From: Lachnospiraceae bacterium
GTDB lineage: Bacteria > Bacillota > Clostridia > Lachnospirales > Lachnospiraceae
Reading direction: 5' to 3'
Length of the DNA stretch: 10,947 nt
Assembly (NCBI GenBank): GCA_900766915.1
Contig: CAAFXE010000227.1
Coordinates: forward strand, 1-10,947
Made by a program: the position numbers and the translations under genes. Positions 6,664 through 10,947 of the stretch are shown piece after piece. Position 1 is the first letter of the stretch; each line of letters starts with the position of its first letter. The notes under the pieces are model-generated. The model was not told where the DNA came from. It searched no databases and saw only the letters and a program-made list of their open reading frames with translations.

Positions 6664-7225
6664 ATGCTCTCTTTGCTCTTATCAATGTACTTTTACTAAT
6701 CCCCGTCATTTCTGTAATCTGCCTATATGTTTTCCCCTGTTCCAGAAGATCCAGAGCCAGCCGAATTTGCTGCGGGGTGTACTTCTTCGGCCTGCCGTCT
6801 TTGAAATTGGGGTCTTGTCTGTCAACTGCCTTTCCTGTCTGCGTTCGCTCCACAATCATGCCCCTTTCGTACTCGGCAAAGGCGAGCATAACTGTGAGAA
6901 TGAGGTTGCCTGTTAATGTGTTTTCTACAAGTCCCATGTTCAAAATATGAACTCTGACACCTCTTTCAAACAACTCTCGAACAGTCTGAACGCCCTCAAT
7001 GGCAGTTCTTGCAAATCTGTCAAGTTTACACACCACCAGCGTGTCCCCTTCCTGAAGGACTTCCAGGAGGCGCAGAAACTTGGGACGCTCCATTGTTTTC
7101 CCCGTGAATGCCTCTTTCACAATTTCCTGGCAGCCGTATTTCTCAAGGGCAGCAACCTGATCTTCCAGACTGTTCCCATCTCTGCCCTGTGTGGCAGTTG
7201 ATACTCTTGCGTAGCCGTAAATCAT
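6647..7225 (-). CDS. Small serine recombinase (resolvase/invertase family), 192 aa
   Basis: The protein has the full resolvase fold. It begins MIYGYARVSTATQGRDGNSL with catalytic Ser9 and an adjacent Arg7. It continues with KLDRFARTAIEG (67-78), which carries the conserved active-site arginines, and AFAEYERGMIVERTQTG (115-131), the long dimer-helix region. A Hin-type HTH at ~146-190 (GRPKKYTPQQIRLALDLLEQ, then SKSTLIRAKRAY) ends it. At 192 aa it matches Tn3-type resolvases and DNA invertases, not the large serine integrases. It would cut and rejoin short crossover sites, for example to resolve dimers or cointegrates or to invert a segment. GGAGG lies 8 bases before the ATG. It is last in the minus-strand operon, and a 17-bp inverted repeat lies directly upstream as a candidate recombination site. 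Confidence 0.93.
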   Translation of the reverse strand: MIYGYARVSTATQGRDGNSLEDQVAALEKYGCQEIVKEAFTGKTMERPKFLRLLEVLQEGDTLVVCKLDRFARTAIEGVQTVRELFERGVRVHILNMGLVENTLTGNLILTVMLAFAEYERGMIVERTQTGKAVDRQDPNFKDGRPKKYTPQQIRLALDLLEQGKTYRQITEMTGISKSTLIRAKRAYSVAE

Positions 7226-7251
7226 GGCTTTTCCTCCGTTTTTATGACACT

Positions 7252-7320
7252 AAGTTCTGACACCGATTTTCGGCTTTTGGTTCGGTCTTTTGGCACCATC
7301 GGCAATCGGTGTCAGAACTT
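7252..7320. repeat. 17-bp perfect inverted repeat upstream of the recombinase
   Basis: AAGTTCTGACACCGATT (7252-7268) and its exact complement AATCGGTGTCAGAACTT (7304-7320) are separated by 35 bases. The interior also has a degenerate direct repeat (CGGCTTTTGG / CGGTCTTTTGG). The element lies between the DUF6809-like gene and the recombinase gene, where resolvase genes often carry their res site. No U-run follows, so it is not a typical terminator. Confidence 0.6.
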
Positions 7321-7334
7321 TTGAGTTTTGGTTC

Positions 7335-7628
7335 TCACTCCCCAGGGGAGTAAAACTGTCCTTTATACTCACCGAGAACATCCAGCATCAATCTGGCTCC
7401 CAACCGAAAGGCGTAGATGAAATTATCCTCATTTGACAGCATGGTCAAATCGGTCTGAAGATTGTCGATGATTTCCTTCTGCACTTTGGCTTCTGGAGAA
7501 ATCATTTCCATGAGCCTGTCCATTTCATCAGACAGCTTCCCAGCAATTTTCTTGTACTCGCTGCCAGATCGAACGAACCGCTCAGAGGGGGTGATGTTCC
7601 CCCTCCAAAGTTCCTGTAATACAAACAT
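7335..7628 (-). CDS. DUF6809-like protein, 97 aa
   Basis: The pattern LWRGNITPSERFVRSGSEYK near the N-terminus, a helical middle (KIAGKLSDEMDRLMEMISPE) and NFIYAFRLGARLMLDVLGEY near the end match my memory of the DUF6809 family. These small helical proteins of unknown function are widespread in Clostridia and on their mobile elements. The ATG at 7628 is preferred over the one two codons upstream (7634): AGGGAGG-type sequence at 7636-7642 is 7 bases from the former and only 1 base from the latter. It begins 15 bases after the SprT-like stop codon, so the two are co-transcribed. No enzymatic motif was seen. Confidence 0.75.
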   Translation of the reverse strand: MFVLQELWRGNITPSERFVRSGSEYKKIAGKLSDEMDRLMEMISPEAKVQKEIIDNLQTDLTMLSNEDNFIYAFRLGARLMLDVLGEYKGQFYSPGE

Positions 7629-7643
7629 CCTCATTCCCTCCTA

Positions 7644-8294
7644 TCATCCAACCAGAAGCAACTGTTCGCCACAGTCCAGGCAAGCCACATTCACATTGCG
7701 GGTGGCTCTGACGATCATGCCGCAGCAAGGGCAAACATATTTGCGGGTGCTGGACTTGCGGGGAGCCATTGTGCCAAAATCCGTTCCGCTGTGGGTTCCT
7801 GTTCCCGTGATCTGGAAACCGCTGAACTCATTCCGATTGAGAAGAATGTCGGTCAGGTCGTATTTCAGAATCACTTCCAGAAGTTCGTCGCTGGGTTTGG
7901 TGATTGTCCAGCCGTACTTGTCATTGTGATCGACAATCAGACCATGGGCTTCCGCTGCCGCCTTGAACTTGCGGTTGTGATAGGTGTTGCCTCGGCTGCA
8001 ATCCTGAATCCCGTGAATGTAGTTCCAGTAGTGAACCATCTCATGGAGTAGGGTGGCGGCAACCTCTTCAATGGGTCGGGACAGCGTTCCTGCTCCGATG
8101 TTGATTTCGTGAGTGCCGCCCAGCGTGGAAACCCAAGTGTCCTCCCGCAGAGAGAAATGACCATAGGCTTTTGGCGTGGACTGGATGGTGATGGTGGGTC
8201 TTGAAAGTTCACTTTCAAAGAACTCTGCGTTCAGAAGGTCGAATACCTTGTTGAGATACCCTGCGACACGGTTGTAACTGGTGAGTTGCTTCAT
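7644..8294 (-). CDS. SprT-like zinc metalloprotein, 216 aa
   Basis: LLHEMVHYW carries the HExxH zinc-protease motif (His84, Glu85, His88), with His106 in YHNRKF as probable third ligand. Upstream, ITIQSTPKAYGHFS is the typical SprT N-terminal strand pattern. A C-terminal zinc ribbon uses Cys188, Cys191, Cys205 and Cys208 (CPCCG and CLDCG). SprT-like proteins are related to eukaryotic Spartan DNA-protein crosslink proteases. Bacterial members of mobile elements are uncharacterised, so proteolysis is an inference from the intact motif. The ATG at 8294 is chosen because AAGGAGG (8303-8309) lies 8 bases upstream; the longer reading frame has no such site. It is second in the minus-strand operon. 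Codons 26-31 contain a copy of the 18-bp palindrome. Confidence 0.88.
   Translation of the reverse strand: MKQLTSYNRVAGYLNKVFDLLNAEFFESELSRPTITIQSTPKAYGHFSLREDTWVSTLGGTHEINIGAGTLSRPIEEVAATLLHEMVHYWNYIHGIQDCSRGNTYHNRKFKAAAEAHGLIVDHNDKYGWTITKPSDELLEVILKYDLTDILLNRNEFSGFQITGTGTHSGTDFGTMAPRKSSTRKYVCPCCGMIVRATRNVNVACLDCGEQLLLVG
8201..8218. promoter_or_regulatory. Palindromic site, copy 2, inside the SprT-like gene
   Basis: TTGAAAGTTCACTTTCAA has the same 8-bp arms as the sites at 483-502 and 10207-10224, but lies within codons 26-31 (FESELS), about 75 bases after the start. Binding here could block elongation, or the match may be partly fixed by coding. Confidence 0.45.
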
Positions 8295-8376
8295 GGTGTT
8301 TTCCTCCTTGATTTTGGAGGGGCAGAGGCTTATAATAAGCATACCCCTGAATGACTTCACTGGTTTTTCTTGGGCT

Positions 8377-8414
8377 GCCCTTGCCGGAGTTGCCGCTCTG
8401 ACAAGGGCTTTTTT
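8377..8414 (+). terminator. Hairpin with six T on the plus strand, no known plus gene upstream
   Basis: GCCCTTG (8377-8383) pairs with CAAGGGC (8402-8408). Inner pairs CGGAG/CTCTG are separated from the outer stem by one C-A mismatch, and TTTTTT (8409-8414) follows. It looks like a plus-strand terminator, yet both flanking genes are on the minus strand. In the minus transcript it would form a hairpin just after the coiled-coil gene stop. Confidence 0.5.
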
Positions 8415-8415
8415 C

Positions 8416-8691
8416 TTAGGCGATGGAGAAGCGGCGGCTGCTGACCTGCTTGGTGAAGCTTTTGTAAATGTCGGGCATCACCTTTTTGAAAGACGTGCTG
8501 TCGAACCTCTGGGAGAGAACGGATGTCCAGCGAACGATGTACTGTCCAGCCTCCATTTCCTCGGTGTTGCGGTTCAGCATTTCGGTCTTGATTTCATCCC
8601 GAAGGGCTTCGGCTTCTGCCTTGGCTTCCTCAATCAGGGCTTCCAGTTCCTTCAGGGCTTCGATTTTGGATGTGATTTCGATAGTAGACAT
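8416..8691 (-). CDS. Small coiled-coil protein of phage type, 91 aa
   Basis: Residues ~8-42 are a highly charged heptad-like helix (IEALKELEALIEEAKAEAEA), followed by EMEAGQYIVRWTSV, RFDSTSFKKVMPDIYKSFTK and a final VSSRRFSIA. This arrangement (Glu-rich coiled coil, short beta hairpin, FDxxxFKKxxPxxYxxF, then RRFxIA) recurs in small proteins of Gram-positive phages and integrative elements near early genes. I know no proven function. The ATG at 8691 has AAAGGAG (8701-8707) 9 bases upstream; an in-frame ATG at 8730 lacks a clear site. It is the first gene after the operator-controlled promoter at 8793-8821, about 100 bases from the predicted start of transcription. Confidence 0.78.
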   Translation of the reverse strand: MSTIEITSKIEALKELEALIEEAKAEAEALRDEIKTEMLNRNTEEMEAGQYIVRWTSVLSQRFDSTSFKKVMPDIYKSFTKQVSSRRFSIA

Positions 8692-8792
8692 AGTGGTTAT
8701 CTCCTTTGTTGTTTGAATTTGTTCACCCATGTTGTAGCGTTTGAAAGGGGTCGCTTACCGGGTGGCCTCTGTTGTCCCCTCTGTTTGATTAT

Positions 8793-8821
8793 ATTTTACA
8801 CTAAATCTAGTACATAGTCAA
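8793..8821 (-). promoter_or_regulatory. Operator-containing promoter of the minus-strand operon
   Basis: On the minus strand TTGACT (-35, 8816-8821) and TAAAAT (-10, 8793-8798) are spaced by exactly 17 bases, and the spacer is almost wholly made of the first operator copy. Repressor binding there would exclude RNA polymerase. Confidence 0.75.
8798..8813. promoter_or_regulatory. Operator copy 1
   Basis: ACACTAAATCTAGTAC has the imperfectly palindromic core ACTAAATCTAGT (8800-8811). It fills the spacer of the minus-strand promoter. The same core lies at 8835-8846 and, inverted, at 8869-8880. Confidence 0.72.
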
Positions 8822-8832
8822 TATGGGATTAT

Positions 8833-8848
8833 GTACTAAATCTAGTGC
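8833..8848. promoter_or_regulatory. Operator copy 2
   Basis: GTACTAAATCTAGTGC is in the same orientation as copy 1, its core starting 35 bases further on. It lies between the two divergent promoters. Confidence 0.72.
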
Positions 8849-8866
8849 TCTAATTTGTGTATTTTT

Positions 8867-8882
8867 GTACTAGATTTAGTGC
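8867..8882. promoter_or_regulatory. Operator copy 3, inverted
   Basis: GTACTAGATTTAGTGC is the exact reverse complement of GCACTAAATCTAGTAC. Its core starts 34 bases after that of copy 2 and covers the -35 position of the promoter of the small XRE gene, which suggests autorepression. Confidence 0.72.
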
Positions 8883-8890
8883 CTATCTTG

Positions 8891-8899
8891 TGGTATAAT
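8891..8899 (+). promoter_or_regulatory. Extended -10 promoter of the small XRE gene
   Basis: TGGTATAAT is a perfect TATAAT (8894-8899) with an extended TGn. The position 17 bases upstream (TAGATT) is a poor -35 and lies inside operator copy 3. The leader to the ATG at 8922 is short, about 15 bases. Confidence 0.65.
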
Positions 8900-8921
8900 C
8901 AAGTGCAAGGATGGTGATAGT

Positions 8922-9149
8922 ATGCCTATTGTGTACAATAAACTCTTTAACCTGTTAAAAGAGAAAAACAAAACTATGTATGATTTGCGAAAAGATAAAG
9001 TTATCGGAACCGCAACGCTGGAAAAAATGCGAAAGGGAATGGGTCATGTTGATACCCGTTCCATTGAAAGCCTTTGTGAATACTTAGATTGTCAGCCCGG
9101 CGATTTAATGGAGTATGTAAAAGAGGCGGATGTGCAGGAAACGGTGTGA
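8922..9149 (+). CDS. Small Cro/CI-type XRE regulator, 75 aa
   Basis: The whole protein is one HTH domain of the compact HTH_26-like type. It contains YNKLFNLLKEKNKTMYDLRK (residues 4-23), a recognition segment GTATLEKMRKGM and the typical IESLCEYLDCQPGDLMEYV close (about 48-66). Such proteins act as dimeric repressors of phages and integrative elements. AAGGATGGTGAT precedes the ATG. It is the only plus-strand gene in this part of the window and is divergent from the coiled-coil/SprT/DUF6809/recombinase operon. Three operators lie between the two promoters, so it is the obvious candidate to bind them. It lacks any sensor or protease domain, so induction would need another factor. Confidence 0.85.
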   Translation: MPIVYNKLFNLLKEKNKTMYDLRKDKVIGTATLEKMRKGMGHVDTRSIESLCEYLDCQPGDLMEYVKEADVQETV

Positions 9150-9184
9150 TTTCTTTCGTGAACAAAATCAGCCTTTGATTGAAC

Positions 9185-9220
9185 AAAAACTCCCCACTTC
9201 TGGAAGCTCCAAAAGTGGGG
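9185..9220 (-). terminator. Terminator of the 107-aa gene
   Basis: Outer arms CCCCACTT (9192-9199) and AAGTGGGG (9213-9220) plus inner arms TGGA and TCCA around a 3-base loop form a stem with one C-A mismatch. On the minus strand AG and TTTTT (9185-9189) follow, matching a gene ending at 9248. On the plus strand only G and A follow. Confidence 0.75.
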
Positions 9221-9247
9221 GGGAAATGAATTGTATTATTGGACAGG

Positions 9248-9571
9248 CTACAGGGGCGGGACTGTCAGCGTTGACCCATTTTTTGCATCCAGAGCAAGTT
9301 CAAGCGCTCTATCAATCTCGTAAGCATCTCTTGCCAAATACATAATCCTAAATCGATCATCGTCAGCATTCATATTCTCACTGATATACTGAGCTGGATA
9401 GAATTCAGTATATGCCGTTTCAATATAAGCTGCTGTATCAAGTCCATCTGCGGCACAGCCAACAATACAATCGTAGCTTTTACAATAGCCGTTGGTGACA
9501 GTAATCCACAGGTCATCTCCATCTTCTTTTAGGTATACTCCATAGTTATTTTCACTAGTATAAATTAGCAT
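9248..9571 (-). CDS. Unknown acidic protein, 107 aa
   Basis: I do not recognise a family. The protein starts MLIYTSENNYGVYLKEDGDD, continues WITVTNGYCKSYDCIVGCAADGLD and ends in a helical segment FRIMYLARDAYEIDRALELAL. It is small, acidic and soluble by appearance, with an N-terminal beta pattern, three cysteines (YCKSYDCIVGC) and a C-terminal helix. The ATG at 9571 is chosen because AAGGAAGG lies about 10 bases upstream. An in-frame ATG at 9706 would add 45 residues of low-complexity, basic sequence without a ribosome site. The gene has its own terminator and no clear promoter. It lies between the small XRE gene (convergent) and the broken GIY-YIG gene on the same strand. Confidence 0.65.
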   Translation of the reverse strand: MLIYTSENNYGVYLKEDGDDLWITVTNGYCKSYDCIVGCAADGLDTAAYIETAYTEFYPAQYISENMNADDDRFRIMYLARDAYEIDRALELALDAKNGSTLTVPPL

Positions 9572-9778
9572 AATATTTTTCCTTCCTTTATAATAGATTT
9601 TATTCCCCTTTTTTCGATTTAGGGGGGTATATTTTAGGATAAAAATTTTTCGTTTCTCCAATAGGGGGTATATCTGGCCAAAACTCCCACCAAGAGTGAT
9701 TTTCATTTGGGGAAACGGTTTTCACGCCTGTTCCCGCAAACACGCACCCAAGGCCGGGAGGCGAACAGAAACGGAGAA
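9572..9778. other. Intergenic stretch with two GGGGGTATAT direct repeats
   Basis: No gene with a credible start was found here. The sequence TAGGGGGGTATAT (9620-9632) recurs as TAGGGGGTATAT (9662-9673), the GGGGGTATAT cores lying 41 bases apart. The minus strand stays open in two frames across the region, one peptide reading WWEFWPDIPPIGETKNFYPK, but neither has a ribosome-binding site. It could be a long leader for the 107-aa gene or the remains of a small gene. Confidence 0.35.
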
Positions 9779-10192
9779 TCACAGAAACTGCTTCAGCACC
9801 TCTCTGGCATCCACCGCATTCACATCCCACTTGCGCCAATTCTCTGCTTTTGGAATCTGCGTATTCAGCACGGGTCGGATGTATTCGCCCTCTTTGCTGC
9901 CGATTTCTTCTTCGACTTCTGCATACCTTCTGCTTTTGGCATCGTAAAGCACATCAAAATCAATGCTGTGTCCCTTGCGCTGTGCTTCTGCCAGAAGTCG
10001 GTATTTCTTTTCAGCGCCGATGCGGATGCCCACATAATGCTACGCTACACGCACCAGCATATTTTCACTCTTGCCTATGTAAACAATCTGTCCGTCCAGC
10101 TTGATGCAGTAAATGCCCGGATGCTCATACTTTGGGGCAAGTCCCCTCCGGCGCAGCATGGCGCAAACATTTTCTTCATAGGTATTTGCCAA
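9779..10192 (-). pseudogene. GIY-YIG nuclease-like gene broken by an in-frame TAG
   Basis: Reading from TTG at 10192, the protein has the GIY-YIG core HPGIYCIKLDGQIVYIGKSE (residues 24-43, GIY at 26-28, YIG at 38-40). It continues NMLVRVA with the likely catalytic Arg48, then hits TAG at 10040-10042. The same frame continues HYVGIRIGAEKKYRLLAEAQ to a TGA at 9779. The intact protein would be 137 aa. CAG (Gln) is the usual residue before His in this motif by sense, so one C-to-T change explains the stop. The TTG start is favoured by AAGGGGGTGAT just upstream. GIY-YIG domains nick or cut DNA in repair enzymes and homing endonucleases. Translation as it stands gives a 50-residue fragment. A sequencing error or amber suppression is possible. 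Confidence 0.75.
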
Positions 10193-10206
10193 TCCATCAC
10201 CCCCTT

Positions 10207-10224
10207 TTGAAAGTCAACTTTCAA
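10207..10224. promoter_or_regulatory. Palindromic site, copy 3, upstream of the GIY-YIG gene
   Basis: TTGAAAGTCAACTTTCAA carries the same 8-bp arms as copies 1 and 2. It lies directly against the AAGGGGGTGAT ribosome site of the broken GIY-YIG gene, and 9 bases after the stop codon of the 70-aa gene. The position relative to the ribosome site matches copy 1. Confidence 0.6.
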
Positions 10225-10232
10225 TATCCCAA

Positions 10233-10445
10233 TTATCGGAGTAAACCCTCTTCCGTTTGCTCGATATATTCCAATGCAATCCAAAAGGGGGTATAATCCA
10301 TAGTCATGTGTTTTTCTTTCATGTATTGCTCAATTTCAGGGTGTTCAAAAATTCTACAACCCAATGTATCAATTGCGTCAACGACCAAGGCATATTCCTT
10401 GAAAAAATCTTCCATGGTGTAAACATCATTATTTTCGTTCTGCAT
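10233..10445 (-). CDS. Unknown small protein, 70 aa
   Basis: No family is recognised. The protein reads MQNENNDVYTMEDFFKEYAL, then VVDAIDTLGCRIFEHPEIEQ and ends YIEQTEEGLLR. It is acidic and mostly helical by pattern, with no signal peptide or membrane helix. The ATG at 10445 is chosen over one seven codons upstream (10466) because AAGGAG (10452-10457) lies 6 bases before it. It follows a strong promoter and is 40 bases ahead of the GIY-YIG start, so the two were probably one transcript, with the palindrome between them. Confidence 0.7.
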   Translation of the reverse strand: MQNENNDVYTMEDFFKEYALVVDAIDTLGCRIFEHPEIEQYMKEKHMTMDYTPFWIALEYIEQTEEGLLR

Positions 10446-10495
10446 AAGTATCTCCTTAAATTTCATTATTGTTCTTTCTTAATCTTTACATATAT

Positions 10496-10524
10496 ATTAT
10501 ACAATATTTTTTAATTAAAATCAA
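10496..10524 (-). promoter_or_regulatory. Promoter of the 70-aa gene
   Basis: On the minus strand TTGATT (-35, 10519-10524, 4 of 6) and a perfect TATAAT (-10, 10496-10501) are spaced by 17 AT-rich bases. Transcription would start near 10489, giving a leader of about 45 bases. Confidence 0.78.
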
Positions 10525-10575
10525 AATAGACCGTTTATCTGGCGTTTTCAGAACTTTTCCAGAAGAAAACAGAAA

Positions 10576-10639
10576 AAGCGGCAGCCCGCTTCACGATTTC
10601 CCTTGCTGGGTTACATAATCGTGTAGCGGGCTGCCGCTT
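10576..10639. terminator. Long bidirectional-looking hairpin terminator
   Basis: Arms of 23 bases (10576-10598 and 10617-10639) pair with a single mismatch around an 18-base loop. On the minus strand CTTTTTCTG follows, which fits termination after the 44-aa gene ending at 10644. On the plus strand CTTCTTTTTATTT follows, so it could also stop plus-strand transcripts. Confidence 0.82.
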
Positions 10640-10643
10640 CTTT

Positions 10644-10778
10644 TTATTTCCAGTCCTTAAACAAATCCTTCATCGCCGCATCCAGCGCAGCTTTCATACT
10701 CTGCTCCATCACCTTGAAAATCATAGCCTCAAGCTGAGACTTCTGCTTTTTCTGTTTCTTCTTGCGCTCTTGGCTCAT
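10644..10778 (-). CDS. Lysine-rich small protein, 44 aa
   Basis: The start is MSQERKKKQKKQKSQLEAMI and the rest reads FKVMEQSMKAALDAAMKDLF plus KDWK. A very basic N-terminus (eight Lys/Arg within residues 5-13) is followed by an amphipathic helix. The ATG overlaps the stop codon of the upstream gene (ATGA at 10775-10778) and there is no good ribosome site, which suggests translational coupling. The terminator begins 4 bases after the stop. It could be a nucleic-acid-binding or structural accessory protein, but no family is recognised. Confidence 0.6.
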   Translation of the reverse strand: MSQERKKKQKKQKSQLEAMIFKVMEQSMKAALDAAMKDLFKDWK

Positions 10779-10947
10779 TTGATTTTAACCGTGGTAGTGA
10801 AATGGATGGTAGGGATGATGGCTTCCTCTTGGCGTTCCAGATGGTCGTTATACATCTTGCGGGAAGTAGCCTGTAGTATCTCATAGGGAGTATACCCATC
10901 CAGATACATATATGGGTAAGGGTCTGGAATGTTGTAAGCGTCAAAGC
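10775..10947 (-). CDS. Unknown protein, 3' end only
   Basis: The last 57 residues of a gene that enters from the right edge are visible: FDAYNIPDPYPYMYLDGYTP, then YEILQATSRKMYNDHLERQE, and the end IPTIHFTTTVKIK. The first part is rich in Tyr and Pro, the middle is helical, and the tail is a beta strand. Codon use and the ATGA overlap with the next gene support that it is real. The family cannot be judged from this fragment. Confidence 0.6.
   Translation of the reverse strand, partial: FDAYNIPDPYPYMYLDGYTPYEILQATSRKMYNDHLERQEEAIIPTIHFTTTVKIK

Noticed and set aside
8281..8817. Plus-strand open frame of 178 codons
   Set aside because: It is antisense to the coiled-coil gene and crosses a promoter, an operator and a hairpin.
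9600..9839. Minus-strand frame of 79 codons reading WWEFWPDIPPIGETKNFYPK near its end
   Set aside because: It overlaps the 3' part of the GIY-YIG gene in another frame and has no ribosome site; kept only as a possible gene remnant in the intergenic entry.
9707..10210. Plus-strand open frame of 167 codons
   Set aside because: It is antisense to the GIY-YIG gene, whose motif is clear on the minus strand, and has no ribosome-binding site.
10075..10284. Minus-strand frame of 69 codons overlapping the GIY-YIG start
   Set aside because: The GIY-YIG motif lies in a different frame and this one overlaps the 70-aa gene as well; its composition is not protein-like.

Overview
The window looks like part of an integrated mobile or genomic island in a low-to-mid GC Gram-positive gut Clostridium-type bacterium (class Clostridia, possibly Oscillospiraceae or Lachnospiraceae). 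The reasons are strong AGGAGG-type ribosome sites, lipoprotein signal peptides, TPR-like repeats with the LGDYxDS motif, a DUF6809-like protein, a small serine recombinase, a SprT-like metalloprotein and phage-style regulators. The taxon is inferred from style only. No rRNA, tRNA, CRISPR array or complete insertion sequence was seen.

Layout. (1) 1-550, minus strand: the 5' part of a WYL-type regulator gene with a palindromic operator-like site at its promoter. (2) 549-6590: a cargo block of surface proteins. A small XRE repressor-like gene (minus) is divergent from a five-gene plus-strand run at 978-5130. That run encodes a two-helix membrane protein, a TPR-like lipoprotein, two paralogous lipoproteins and a zinc-ribbon/transmembrane protein ending in two Ltp-type repeats. 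It ends in an 18-bp-stem hairpin. A convergent 404-aa repeat lipoprotein gene with its own promoter follows (5273-6487, minus). (3) 6633-8821, minus strand: a four-gene operon (coiled-coil protein, SprT-like, DUF6809-like, serine recombinase) closed by a hairpin terminator. It is driven from a promoter whose spacer contains an operator. (4) 8793-8922: a compact divergent switch with three near-identical 16-bp operators spaced 34-35 bp, next to a small Cro/CI-like gene (8922-9149, plus). (5) 9185-10524, minus: a 107-aa unknown, a GIY-YIG nuclease gene broken by one in-frame TAG, and a 70-aa unknown with a strong promoter. (6) 10576-10947, minus: the 3' end of an unknown gene overlapping by ATGA a 44-aa lysine-rich gene, then a long hairpin terminator.

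How it may work together. Sections 1 and 3-6 look like the backbone of a mobile element: regulators, a recombinase, small unknown genes and a nuclease remnant. Section 2 looks like cargo displayed at the cell surface. The most interesting points are: the Ltp-repeat protein, whose relatives include a phage superinfection-exclusion lipoprotein; the three-operator switch; and an 18-bp palindrome, TTGAAAGT-NN-ACTTTCAA, present three times, twice directly upstream of a ribosome-binding site. Functions beyond family-level similarity are inference.
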